From contig MNCI01007658.1 in the NCBI GenBank assembly GCA_015680685.1, positions 80,502-144,501 on the forward strand: DNA of 64,000 nucleotides, written 5' to 3'. The notes under the pieces are model-generated. The model saw only the letters and a program-made list of their open reading frames with translations, searched no databases and had not been told where the DNA came from. The DNA comes from Gnetum montanum. Taxonomy: Eukaryota; Streptophyta; Gnetopsida; Gnetales; Gnetaceae. The position numbers and the translations under genes were made by a program. Shown in pieces: positions 1-12,068 of the stretch; position 1 is the first letter of the stretch; each line of letters starts with the position of its first letter.

Positions 1-440
1 AAAAAAAAAAAAAAAAAGAAGTATCGGCTTGCTCGCCTTTACTATGTGCATGCTTGATCTTCATGGCAGCATCTCTCTCCATCTACTCCTTTGTGGATTT
101 GTAGGATCTTGTCATGTGCTAAGTCACATGATACCCTTCTTGGATCTAGTCCAAACACATTCCACTTAGAATAGTTTGGAGCATGTTAAGTGTTGCACGT
201 TCTAGAGGTAGGACTATGTTTCCTTGCATGTCTCTCCATCTTGTTTGATTGTCCTAATGAAAGATGAAAGTGAAGTCTAGATGGTATGAAACATTGTGAG
301 CATAAGTGATTCTTATTTGCATTTTCATTCCCCATTCNGATACACCTAAGGGGGAGGCTACTAACTCTAGGCATAAGTGGGACTCTAGGCTAAGGGTTCC
401 TACCAAATCCTACAAAGAATTTCGCAAGATACATAAAAGG
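1..440. other. Left edge, no recognisable gene
   Basis: The window opens with a run of 17 A. No ORF or repeat match was recognised up to about 440. The stretch lies just upstream of the gag remnant of element A and may be its leader. A single ambiguous base at 338 looks like a scaffold join. No LTR could be identified here, so the 5' LTR of element A is either outside the window or too decayed to see. Confidence 0.4.
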
Positions 441-459
441 AGAAGAAGCCAACACCATT

Positions 460-2000
460 CTCTTGCTATCTCATCATGACTGTCAGAGGAATCTAACAAG
501 AGATGACACAAGTATCAAGAATATGATAGAGAAGAAAGGAGGACTCATCGCCATCATGACTAATATTCATGGCACTTTGATATGGAAGATGAAGAACATG
601 AATGAAGGAGATGAAGAGAGCAAAGAGAGGATCAAGAGAGATATGAGCATAGATGGGGTCACCACTACAAGAAAGCATACAAACCCAACCACGATGATGG
701 ACCCCTTATGACTACCTGAAGCATGACAAACTTCCAAATCAAACATCTAGACATGAATAATATGCCAAGATTTGAAGGTAGCTACAACATTGATCCACAA
801 CATCACCTACAAACTTTCCATGATGCATGTGCCCTCCAAAACATACAGAGTGATTGGAAAAAGTTAAAGCTACTTTCTAGAACACTTGTGAAGGAGGTGG
901 AAAGCTAGTATAGGTCATTGGAACATGAATCCATTAGACATTGGAGTACCATTTTCAAAATCTTTAATGATAAGTACGAAACCTATTCATGAGTGTCAAA
1001 CTTACAAAAATAAATCTAGGGATGAAAGCAAGGGATACATGAGAACCTTGATGTGGCAATACACAAATACTGTTTACTACTACATAGGTGCCTAGGCCAT
1101 GGATTTTCATCAAAGGAATAGCTCAAACACATTGTAGATGGGCTATGAAGCAAAACAAAAGAGACCCTTGGGATTTCTACCCAAGGAAGGCTGTCAAAAG
1201 TGATCATCCATCGTATTCAAAGAATAATTAATCAAGTGGAAAAAGAGAAAGGTGAACTCAAAAAGAAGGAATTAGTTGAAGAGTACAGTAGAGATCCATT
1301 AATCCGAAAGAGGGATGCGCAAGTCTATGAAACACAAAAGCAGGAAACCTTGGACTAGGCCATTTATCAAAAGACCTGACCTATTTAAAAATGAACTAAT
1401 GACATAGCAACCAAGGTAGAGAGAGTTTGGAATTCAGTGGAAAAGAAATTCACTACAGTCTTAAAGAGCATGGAGGAAAATACTTAGCAAGCACTAAATA
1501 AGGGCAAAGAAAAGAAGAAGAAAAGAGATTATGAACAAGATAGTTACAAGTAAAAAGGAAAAGTTGCTACTATTGAAGGGTACACTAACTCTAGTTTAGA
1601 GGAAGAGGATAGATGCAAGGTGTGCCAGTATGAACATCCTAAAGGATGTTGTTATGTTATGGTCCACTTGCAAGAATCTAGGGTATATGCACTCAATCTA
1701 ATCGTCGTCAAAAAGCAAGGACCTAGAAGCCTTCCTTATCCCTAAGGTAATATCAGGCAACCTTTTCAACCAAACTATTACCTAAGTGGAGCCTACCCTT
1801 AACCATAGGAGCAATGCCAGTAGTAGTGGCAAAAACCGTAGACATGGGCCATGCCACCGCCAAGACAACAGTATCCATATCGATAACCTGATCCTTATGG
1901 ATACTACGTCCAATGTCCAAACTCACTAGCCAACGTATCTATTTAGATTTTAGAATATTATCCACCTGAATACCATAGACAAACACTACTAAGAATAGAT
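460..2000 (+). pseudogene. gag remnant of element A
   Basis: A broken gag reading on + is alignable by eye with gag of element D (22700-23850). The capsid-like segment at 723-908 contains MPRFEGSYNIDPQHHLQTFH, matching the D segment with NADPQHNLQAFH. Further on, the translation has HRCLGHGF and a short Cys/His cluster, CKVCQYEHPKGC (about 1612-1650), in the position of a nucleocapsid knuckle. The spacing is C-x2-C-x3-H-x3-C, not the retroviral C-x2-C-x4-H-x4-C. The C-terminal part is rich in Pro, Gln and Tyr. Many in-frame stops are TAG. It would encode the structural protein of the particle; it is not functional now. Confidence 0.7.
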
Positions 2001-2369
2001 TTAGAATCGCACATGCATCCACCAATTGTTGATTCTTCAAACCAACATCCAACTAATCCTTTACCATAAGTGCCACCACTCACTATGAAAGAAGAGCTAC
2101 CATCACAACCATAATAGAGGAAAGCAAAAAGGACAATTAACATTCAGATAGAGAATCCTACCAGTAACACTAAGGTCTAAATGAAGAAACATCCTTTCTT
2201 GAGGGCAAGTTTAGAAAAGGCTAGTAGAATTAGGACTTCAGCAAGACCAAATTCTCCTCTAATAGATTCTCTTACCAAAGATAAGCCTTCATTATCTTCA
2301 AACACAAGCATTCAAACTATCATGCTTATAGAAATTATCACTGACTAGATCAAGGTAGGTCCATTTCCA

Positions 2370-2810
2370 AAGAAGAGAATTAATCTAGGAATTCTTCTAA
2401 TTTATCTACAAGTAGTTGGAAATATACCATGCAAAGCTTTATTAGACTCTGGTTCAAGGGTAAATCTAATCTCTTACAAAATATATCAAACATGGAACCT
2501 ACCACATTTGAAGGAGTTCAATATTAGGTTGAAGCTTACAAATCAATCTGTTACCAATCCTTTGGAATAGTTAGAAAATGTAGTAACCACCATTGGTGAG
2601 TGGTCCTATCTATAAAACTTCCTAATAATCAAAGTAAAGAACGATGACAAGGAATTCCCAATTATCATGGAAAGGGCATGGCTTAGCAAAGTTAATGTTA
2701 AGTTTAATATGAGATATTTATCTATCAAAATCTCAAAGAAGATATGTATAGAGATAGAAACATGGAGCAAATACCATGCATTACTACTGAAAACAAAGGG
2801 TGTAGTTGTG
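2370..2810 (+). pseudogene. Retroviral-type aspartic protease remnant, element A
   Basis: Translation on + gives GNIPCKALLDSGSRVNLIS (around 2415-2475), with the Asp-Ser-Gly active-site triplet of retropepsins (Asp codon at 2445-2447). About 75 residues later IIMERAWL occupies the place of the usual ILGRxWL motif. It is in the same broken reading as the gag upstream, so A probably encoded a gag-protease polyprotein. Single TAG codons interrupt it. No reverse transcriptase follows: the next recognisable feature is the LTR of element B. Confidence 0.75.
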
Positions 2811-3371
2811 GATCAGCACTCTAGAATGTTGACATAGTTACCATACTAATCCACAACAATAGTGACAAATAAGTGTATGAAAAAGAAAGAGTAGAGATCA
2901 CTAAACTAAAATACATCCTATGATCACTAATAGAGAATAAAAAATTATTTAAAACATGCATGGAAACATTTGAACCACTTACTAATTCCCAATCTAAGAA
3001 AATAACTACAACTAAGGACCTAAATGTGAAATTAATAACTCATGATCATACACCAAAAGAAGAAGAAAACAAAGACTTAAATCATCAAAACTCATCTACT
3101 ATCTAGATCACTTAGGATGATAACTAAGAAGTCAAATCAATAAAGATGAAATGTGAACCATTTAGAATGTATGATCTAGGAGATCTAGCGAGCATCTTTC
3201 AAACACTCGTTGATGACCAATTGAGGTACCTATATATCCAACCATACAAATCACAAATAATTCATGTGTGATCTACTTAAACTTTGCGAACTCTATAGTT
3301 TTTGGTACACTAGTCCTCTAGGAAGTGAACCTTGCGCTAAAGGTCATTTGTTGTCTTCCCAATTACACTTG
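2811..3371 (+). other. Decayed interior of element A after protease
   Basis: This stretch has broken reading frames with no recognised domain. A short open piece near 3170-3240 carries a readable but unassigned peptide. It ends at the junction with the minus-strand LTR of element B at 3372. Confidence 0.4.
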
Positions 3372-4150
3372 TGATGCACATGGTATGGTTAAGTGTAATC
3401 AAGGCATATATTTTTATTATTTTGTGTTTTATGTTATTAGGTGCTTAAAGTAGAGACATGAAGTAATTTAACAATTAATTTAATTTAACTAATTAACTAT
3501 TCTCTAACTAGTCCTAACATAAGCATTTGATCCCACTTTCTATACACGTCTTGAACCCATGTATCCACTGCTGGGTTACCAAGCGTTACACTACTAGGTG
3601 CACCAAGCAATAACGCTGCTAGGATTACCAAAAAAATACATCTTTATGCTTGAAGCAATTGTACCTATGTGTTTAATCTATTTATCTTAATTATTTAACT
3701 AATTACTCAAAGTCTAATTTAACTTAATTAATGGCATAATCACTGAAAATAAGAAATGCATAAATAAATCATTAATCTATTCTAAGTACTGTAAGGTTTG
3801 ATCAAAAGGCTCATCTTTATTACTATACACATTGGTGTGGTTCAGGTACAATAGTGCTCAAATAAAGATCCATACAATTTCTAACTTTTGTTACAAGTAC
3901 TCAAAAATACTCTAACTTTTAAATGGACAAAATACTCTAACTTTCAAATGGACAAACTACATGAGCTCTACTACTACTATGACTTCTATCCTTCATAAAC
4001 ATAGCTAGGATCTTGTATCTATATATTTTTCTATAGCATTGCATAGACAAAGCCTCGTAGATGTAGCAAATGCTATGTTGATAGGCCAACACCACTTAAA
4101 CTGGGCCTCATCAATAGGCGCCTATCAACATGATACTTTGACACTCATCA
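3372..4150 (-). repeat. 3' LTR of element B
   Basis: About 780 bp. The part from about 3470 to 4150 aligns with 12069-12749: both share the segment beginning ctattctctaactagt and the segment with the repeated 'gggccccat-caatg' words before the end. On the minus strand it begins TGATGAG directly after a purine-rich tract and ends CATCA at 3372. The outer end at 3372 is inferred from the TGATG inverted terminal match. Confidence 0.65.
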
Positions 4151-4175
4151 TATCCCCATAACTAAGTAAAAACTC
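4151..4175 (-). other. Polypurine tract of element B
   Basis: On the minus strand the sequence just before the LTR reads ttatggggata followed by TGATGAG. The upstream context aaggatgagttttt matches the polypurine context of element D (26168-26198). This is the primer site for second-strand synthesis and fixes the element's orientation. Confidence 0.65.
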
Positions 4176-4299
4176 ATCCTTAAGTTCTTTTACAAAATTG
4201 GGAAGGTATGTGATTATTGATTGACTTTTAACATAATAAATTAACTTAACAAAACTAAGTGCCTAAGTGTACAAATCAACAGATTACAAAAACATTGTG

Positions 4300-7245
4300 G
4301 TGTTCATGACACAAAATTGAACACCATGACATGACTACACAAAAAATTTGATAGCACATCCTCTAATAGCATGAAGGTAGTGGAGAAGATCATACAATCC
4401 CAAGGTGGTCAAGGCTCTTGAGGTTCTAAAGGACCTTCGCCAGCTTTAAGCATGTGTGGTAGCTACGGTAGTTGTGGCTATCCTATTGTGGCTACAACCT
4501 CTGATGGAAGGTAAAAGACATCTAGTAATGATTTCATCTTATTTTCCTTACTCTAGGAATCATTCACAGTCCATGCAGCATCACCAATGTGGGCTAGAAT
4601 GGGGACATCCTATGGACAAGGCATTATTAGGAACATCTCCTTCACATTGAAAAACTAGGCAATAAACTGTTTGTGTTCAATATTGAATGACCTAACTACA
4701 TTTTGCAGCTCCTAGTAGTCATTCATCCTCTTGGCCAAGTTCTTGGTAGTTGATCTTTGATCAATGAATCGTGGCTTAAGAACTTCAAGTTTAGTGTTTG
4801 CCACTACAAGCTTTTACTTGGTATCTTTGTGATGCCTGAACTTAGCCTCATACAACAAGTATGAGCTAACCACCTATTTCTTGAGTTTTGACTATAGCCA
4901 TCCAGTAGTCAACATGGCTAGATTTGTGTAATGAAGATTGGTGAGCTTCATATATTCTATTATCTCCTTAATATGAAACTCCTTCATGTGGATTTCTACT
5001 TTGTTGTAGGCATTTATCACATCAACAATGGGTTGCCACACTTCTTTTCCTTGTTGGAGTTGTTAGAGGATTTCATTAACTTTCTCCTTTACCAACTAGA
5101 TGTGTTTTTCATTTACTTCCTTTTGTAGACCGACCTGTTCTTTGTAATGGTTCTTGACTCTCTCAAATTTGAGAGCCTTTAATTTCCAAGTCGCTATCTC
5201 AATTTTAGTTTTCTAGCAAAGGGTGTAGACCTCCTCCATGGAGACATTTCTATTTTTTGTTACCATTCTCCTCAATTCTATGTTTGCTCTAGCTAGTTCC
5301 TCTTACTATTCATGGATGAAATCAATTAATTATTACTTGTGCTCATCAACATTTTGTAGGTGATGGTTCTCTATGATCAGTTACATTCTCTTGGCTGGCC
5401 TAATCCAAGGCTTTCTGAATTTTGCATTGTATGGCCTCTACGAAGGATCAGTAGAACATCATCATCTCCATTGCACCCTCAATCCCCTCCAATCTAGTGT
5501 TGAGCTATTCAATAGCTCCATCTCTTATCGGTGTTAGGTTAAGTAATGAAGGGTTAATGATCTAGGCTCTTAATTAGGCAACTTCAAAATCCAAGCATTC
5601 ATTCAACTCCTTGGCTATTTTGAGTTGTGCCTCCAAGATGATATTCTTGCCCCTTTCCTCTAGCACCTCTAACTGGGTTATAGTAATATTGTCTAGAAAG
5701 TCAAAGACATCTAGAATTGGTTACCTAGTTCCCACAAATTAGTTTAGTAGATCTTCATGTTGTGCTACATTTATCCTACCACTTGTGGTCCTTATGAACA
5801 TCTACACATCTTTGAGTGCATTTCTAGTATAGATGTAACAAGTGCATTAAGAATTTCAACAATATGGTTAACATCTCTACTATAGTCTCCTATCCCTAGT
5901 GTTGCATCACCAATATAGTTTTCCCTTCATCCTCCTCCAAGTGCACCAAGAAGCTTGTGGTACTACCAAAGATTTCTGTGAGTAACTATTATTCTATGAG
6001 AGATATTGTGACCTCTTTGGCACTTGGATTTGACCTCATGGGAAACTATGTTCTTTGGGCTAACAAGATATATCCACCTCCACCCATCAAGCTAATTCTT
6101 TGGGTCACCTTATTAAGGTTACTCATTGCTAGTTTTTACATAAATGGGTACCCATTGCTCATGCCTACTTGTTGCTCTTATTCACTAAAGAGTAATTCTC
6201 TATAGTTGCATAGCCATTGGATAGTTATAGCAATGTTTGGCACGGTTGTTTGAGTGGTGGATGGAGATGGTGATCATTACTCCTCTTCTTGAATAGTCAT
6301 TCCAAGCATCTTATCTTTCATCATTTCCACCTAGTTGGTCACTTGAACATGCCTAATCATATCATTGATGTAATAGGCTATTCCTAATCTTCAACAAAGT
6401 TTCCTAATGAGGCATGGGAAGAGGAGTGTCTTCCATCCATGTTCATTTTCTTTAAACCAATTTTCTATCTCTAGATAGATTATTTGTGGAAGGTTGATGA
6501 GGAATCTTCCACTCAGAGTGATGCATGCTTGGGAAGAGAAGGCAGTGATTTTACTTGGCCTTACTATGGGATTGAGGTGGAAGGCCGTAATATTTTAGTG
6601 GATCCTCTCTATTGATGTGAGCATGCTAAACTACTTGCAATCAACACCATAGCACCATTGAATCCATTCTTTCTTGATGTTGGTATTTGCATGCATTGGG
6701 ATCTTAGTAAGACTTGTCCCTATTTTAGAAAACCCAAACACTTGTACACTGGCCTACATTGAGTAGGACACTGAAATGTCCTTGATTTTGACCATTGAGC
6801 TAGCCTACCTAGTATTCTAGAACAAAAATGTTTCTCCCATGTACCACTCCCTAGTGGAAGTGATGATTGGCCACATGGGAGAGGTCTTTAATTGGTCTTG
6901 CACTTCTTCTGGTGCTTGCTCTAGAAAAGGGCTAAATTTTAACTCATGAAGAACTATTTTCTAGACCTCTCATGATCTAATCTGATTTAAGCAAGCTTCT
7001 TTCAAAGTTACCTCTAGATTCGTTTATTGTACTAGTGCATCATCTTGATGGGAGTGTTCTATTGTTGCTACTAGTTTTTGAATCTATCTAATAGATTCCA
7101 CCTCTACCTCTTCCCTAAGAGAACCTATGGCATGGATTACAAGTAGTTCTTCTTGGGCCTATTCTTGGTCCCTTCCCATTCTAAGTTGTTTCTCCCTTGG
7201 TTGAGATGATCCTGCTTCCTGTGTGTGCTTTCCTTTTGGTGCCAT
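4300..7245 (-). pseudogene. 3' ORF (env position) of element B
   Basis: Reading on minus from the ATG at 7245 the product starts MAPKGKHTQEAGSSQPRE. It continues with many TAG interruptions. A central segment contains NPIVRPSKITAFSSQACI and, further on, LLFPCLIRKLC. That pattern resembles the domain annotated as 'putative plant transposon protein' in 3' ORFs of Athila-type elements. The C-terminal half (about 5800-5000) is Glu/Lys/Leu rich and probably coiled coil. Element A has a homologous ORF (14880-17640) in the same place relative to the polypurine tract. No signal peptide or clear membrane segment was seen, so a true envelope role is unsupported. Family assignment is from memory of motif style and is moderate. 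Confidence 0.55.
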
Positions 7246-7860
7246 TTATGGTCAAAACACATCCATGGATTATTAGATATAATGTGTAACTTTAAATTTT
7301 TTGAATACCTTCTCTCATTAGTTAGTTACACTTTGGCTAAGGTTGAACCATGATAGATTAAATATTTTATTAATTTTTTATTGTAAATGTTATCGGATCT
7401 TGTTGGGAAGAATCAACTCTTGTAATTTTGTGTTTAATAGTTGATTTCTTGGTTAAACCTTTGTGGGAGTTAGAAAAATGGCGAAAATTTTTTTGTCCAA
7501 ATTGGCACATTTGTGGCCCCCACAATGAAGAGCTTACTTTTGATAGCTATAGGGTTGAAGAATGGAGTGATTTGAATAAACAATTAAGAAGTTATGGGTT
7601 CTAAAGTTTCTGGGCTCTAAAAGTTTGAAAAACTCCCTTGGTGTCTATGAAAAAATGTAAAATTTTTCAAATGGGGTGGCACATATATATAGAATTTCTC
7701 CTTTACATTGACGAGGCCCAGCATATGGGGCTACATATACAAATTTTCTCCATCAACAGGGCCTTGTATATGGAGCCCATAGGCAAAATTATAAACTTGA
7801 ATATCTCGAAAAATGTAAGGAATGTTTCAATAAATTTGGGGTCCATGGAATCCTAGGAAA
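7246..7860. other. Spacer, element B
   Basis: AT-rich sequence without a recognised gene. One 72-codon open frame on + (7638-7856) has no recognisable motif and is probably accidental. Confidence 0.4.
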
Positions 7861-8990
7861 GCCAAGAATATGATAAAATCATTGAAGAGGGTTGTTGAAT
7901 GCTAAGAAATTAAAAAATTCAATGGATAATGCATTTATTAAATAAAATATGTAAAGGATCACATGGTTTGATGTAGAAGATGTGTATACAAAAGATTCTA
8001 ATTACAAGAATGCCTAAGTATAACGTGCTTAATGAACCCAACCATGGAACATGCAAGTGGGTCCTCCCCATAGCAGGCACATTCCTTGTTTTCCCTTACA
8101 TAACCTCAACCTAAGGAGTCCATGAGCCTCATAAGTGATTAATGGTTAATGGAAGTTAAGTGATTAATGGAAGAATTCAAATATGTTAGCTCGAGACATC
8201 GAATCAAGAACATGGATACTAGCAGTGAGGTGAATTATGGTCACCATAGATGGATGATGGAGAAGGTAGAATGGAATTTTGAATTAAGGTCGTAAGAAGT
8301 CCCTTGTGGATTTTGTGTTTAAAATGACTTGAGAAGATCCATCCTTAGTCCAAACCAAAACCAAGCTCTTTTAGTAACTTCACATTGTCACTCCAAGATC
8401 GATCCATCCCCTTGAGGCACAAGAGTGCTCCCATAGAACAACCACCATTCCATAAAGAGAAGAAAAGATAAGTAGGAAGTGAGAGAGGGCCTTAGTTAGA
8501 GGGGACCTTTAGGAATGGGTTAGCATGTCTTTCTAGTCCCATAATTAGTGCTTGTAGCCCATTTATTTGTCTAAGGGATGTGCTTTGAATTTACATAATG
8601 TTTTTTCTTCTTTTTTGTTGTTGTTTTTTTTTCTCTTTTTGGATGGGAACCACATCATGTAAAGACTTTATTTAACTTCTTATTATTGGTCAAAGTGGAA
8701 TGGTAAGAAATCCATGAAAACACTTGAGCACTCTAGTAAGTAGAAGAGTACAAAGAGTATTGAGTCCCCTTGAAATCACCTTGTGCAAACCTTTGAATCC
8801 TTCTTAATTTCATAAACTACCAAGGTTACCAATTTATTAAAGGTTGTTTAATGAAAGGAACCTCAAACTTCCAAAACAAGGAAAACCATAGAGCTTATGA
8901 AGGGATGGATGTTGTGGACTCATTGCCTATTTTGTGAAAAAGAAACCATGATTAAGCCATTAGTACAAAAATTCAAAAATAGAAACTAGA
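7860..8990 (-). repeat. Conserved non-coding block, copy in element B
   Basis: In reverse orientation this block matches 24550-25440 of element D and 13080-13950 of element A by eye. Shared words include ggggaggacccact near cattaa(g)g, accacat/catg before taaagac, and ctctaactaaggccctt. It lies between the 5' end and the 3' ORF in B, as in A. No ORF is conserved. It may be an untranslated or packaging region of this family; that role is inference. Confidence 0.6.
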
Positions 8991-9682
8991 CATTAACAAA
9001 CAAAACATTAAGGAAAAACTAGTATTAGTAGTAGCTACAACACCACTCTATCATGTTGGCACAAAGCATGTTTATTACCAAAAATTTGAAAATCACACTT
9101 AAACAAAATGAAGTAAAATATATAAGAAAGTGTAAAATATTCAAGAAAGATTCAAATGTACTAATGATGGTGTAAAACAAAAAATGGTGTAAAATAAGAA
9201 AAGTTTTTAAAATCAAAAAGGTGTAAAATAAGTAACTTACAAAATAAAAAATTTTAGAAATAGATCTCGTGCATCAAGGAAAAGAAGGGGAAGGCTGAGA
9301 GAAATACTGTAGAACAGAAAAATTGTTAGATAGAAAGTAATAGAAAGCTCATAGCATTGCACAACGTATGTTGTTACACAAAACATTTTCGGGGACTTGC
9401 ACCTCTCATCAGTGTGTTTAGGAAATGCGGCTAGGCAATCGAAGCTGCAAAGGCAAGGAAATGAGCATGCTAGTACATGTATAAATAGGGTCCCAACTTC
9501 TAAAATTAGAAGAAACTCCCGCTTTAAAATTAGAGCAGACCCCACTCGTCAGAGGCTAGATGGGGGTGGGACGTGGTATTGATAGAACTATTATAGAATA
9601 GTATGTCAAAACAGTATTTCAAAAGTGAACATGAAGCATTCAACAAATCGAATCTATTGGCAGAGCCGAAGGGTGTATAGGG

Positions 9683-9703
9683 TTTAGGGTTTAGGGTTTA
9701 GGG
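9683..9703 (+). repeat. Telomere-like (TTTAGGG)3 in tandem array
   Basis: Three perfect TTTAGGG units, the Arabidopsis-type plant telomere repeat, preceded by a fourth degenerate unit. They lie at the X/Y boundary of repeat copy 1. Confidence 0.9.
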
Positions 9704-10982
9704 GAACCCTCATGTTTAGATGGTGGACATGAGGGGTCCAACACCAAAGAATGTTATGAATGCAAGCGTTTGGCTGGAAATAGCAATGAACAAAAGTCTT
9801 CAATAGAAACTAAGAGATGACCTGCAATGACGTTGAAGAAGAAATAGCTAGAGGTTGTGATGAAACTAAAGAAAGCATCTTTAGAAGAAACCACAACCAA
9901 GAAGACCAATGTAAGCAAAGCAGTGGTCAAGACACGGATCAAAAAGTAGCAACTTGTTGTAGTCTGCAAAAACCTGTAATGTGAACAAAACCCATGGAGA
10001 ACCTACTAAAGGATTAAAACCTAACCAAAAATAGAGAAAAATTTGAAATGGTTAGAATTTAGAGAACAAAAAAGGATGCTATCAAGCAAGGCTCAACAAT
10101 TCCAAGGCAACGAGATAGAGAGAAATTTTTTAGAAAATTTTAGAAATAGATCTCGTGCGTCAAGGAAAAGAATCGGAAGGTTGAGAGAAGTACTGTAGAA
10201 ACTGTAGAACAAAAAAATTGTTAGACAGAAAGTAATAGAAACCTCATAGCATTGCACAATGTATGTTGTTACACAAAATGTTTTTGAGGACTTGCACCCC
10301 TCATCAATGTCTTTAGGCAATGCAACTAGGCAGCTGAAGTTGCAAAGGCAAGAAAATGAGCATGCCAGTACATGTATAAATAGGGTCCCAACTTCTAAAA
10401 TTAGAAGAAACTCCCACTTTAAAATTAGAGTGGATCCCACTTGTCAGAGGCAAGATGGGGATGGGACGTGGTACTGATAGAACTATTATAGAATAGTATT
10501 TCCAAAGCGAACATGAAGCATTCAACAAATTGGATCTATTGGCAGAGCCGAAGGGTGTATAGGGTTTAGGAATTTTAGAAATTTTAGAAAATAGATCTTG
10601 TACATCAAGGAAAAGAATGGGAAGGCTGAGAGAAATACTATAGAAATTGTAAAATAGGAAAATTGTTAGACAGAAAGTACTAGAAAGCTCAAAGCATTGC
10701 ACAACGTCTTTTGTTACACAAAATGTTTTTGGGGACTTGCATCCCTCATCAGTGTGTTTAGGCAATGCAGCCAAGCAGCCAAAGCTACAAAGGCAAGGGA
10801 ATGAGCATGCTAGTACATGTATAAATATGAAAACTCCTACTCATTAAAATTAGAGCAGGCCCCACTCATCATAGGCGAGATGTGGATGCGACGATGTACT
10901 AACAAAACTATTATAGAATAGTGTTTCAAAGGTGAACATGAAACATTCAACAAATTGAATCTTATGGCAAAGTCGAAGGGTG

Positions 10983-10996
10983 TTTAGGGTTTAGGG
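10983..10996 (+). repeat. Telomere-like (TTTAGGG)2 in tandem array
   Basis: Two perfect TTTAGGG units at the equivalent X/Y boundary of repeat copy 3. In copy 2 the X block stops inside the same motif, at about 10570. Confidence 0.85.
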
Positions 10997-12068
10997 GAAC
11001 CCTCATGTTTAAATGGTGGACATGAGGGGTCTGACACCAAAGAATTCCATGCATGCAAGCGTTTAGCTGAAATAGCAATGAACAAAAGTCTTCAACAACA
11101 ACGAAGAGATGAGCTGCAATGATGCTGAAGAAGAAACAACTAGAAGTTGTGATGAAATTGAAGAAAACATATTTAGAAGAAATCACAACCAAGAAGACCA
11201 ACGTAAGTAGGGTAGTGGTCAAGACACGAATCAAAAAGACGAAACATGTTGTGGTCCACATAAACCTGCAACTCTATCAAAACCCATGGAGAACTTGCAA
11301 AAGGATTAAAACCTAACCAAAAATAGAGAAAATCTGAAAATGGTTAGAATCCAGAGAATAGTGAAAGATGTTGTCAAGCAAGGCTCTACAATTTCAAGGC
11401 AACATGATAGAGAGAAAAATATTAGAAATTTTAGAAAATAGATCTTGTGCGTCAAGAAAAAGAATGACGAGGCTGAGAGAAATATTGTAGAAACTATAAA
11501 ATAGAAAAAACATTAGACAGAAAGTAATAGAAAGCTCAAAGCATTGCACAACTTTTGTTGTTACACAAAACATTTTCAGAGACTTGCACCCCTCATCAGT
11601 GTGTTTAGGCAACGCGGCCATGCAGCTAAAGCTATAAAGGCAAGGGAATGAACATGCTAGTACATGTATAAATAGGGTCCCAACTTCTAAAATTAGAAAA
11701 AATCTTGCTCATTAAAATTAGAAAACTCCCACTCATTAAAATTAGAAAAACTCCTGCTCATTAAAAGTTTTAGAGCTTAAAATTTTTAGAAATTTTAGAA
11801 AATAGATCTCATGCATCAAGGAAAAGAACGGGGAGGCTGAGAGAAATACTATAGAAACTGTAAAAAAGAAAAACTGTTAGACAAAAATTAATAGAAATCT
11901 CAAAGCATTGCATAATGTCTGTTGTTACACAAAATGTTTTCGGGGACTTGCACCCCTCATAAGTGTGTTTAGGCAATGCGGCCAGGAAGTCGAAGCTGCA
12001 AAGGCAAGGGAATGAGCATGCCAGTACCTATCTAAATATGGTCCCAACTTATAAAATTAGAAAAAATC

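Larger units (their letters stand above)
9245..12068. repeat. Five-copy tandem array, units of 0.36-0.89 kb
   Basis: The anchor agatct(c/t)(g/a)tg starts at about 9262, 10148, 10593, 11440 and 11804, giving steps of 886, 445, 847 and 364 bp. Full units (copies 1 and 3) have block X, with a TATAAATAGGG word, and block Y, beginning after a telomere-like stretch and containing gtggacatgagggg. Copies 2 and 4 are X only, and copy 5 is cut by the LTR at 12068. Open frames of 75-153 codons appear on minus in each X block but they follow the repeat, not a recognised gene. The array lies inside element B between its 5' LTR and the non-coding block. Confidence 0.85.

Noticed and set aside
9237-11621. 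Minus-strand frames of 75-153 codons in the tandem array as genes
   Set aside because: They recur only because the DNA repeats, differ in length and frame between copies, and show no recognisable domain or start context.
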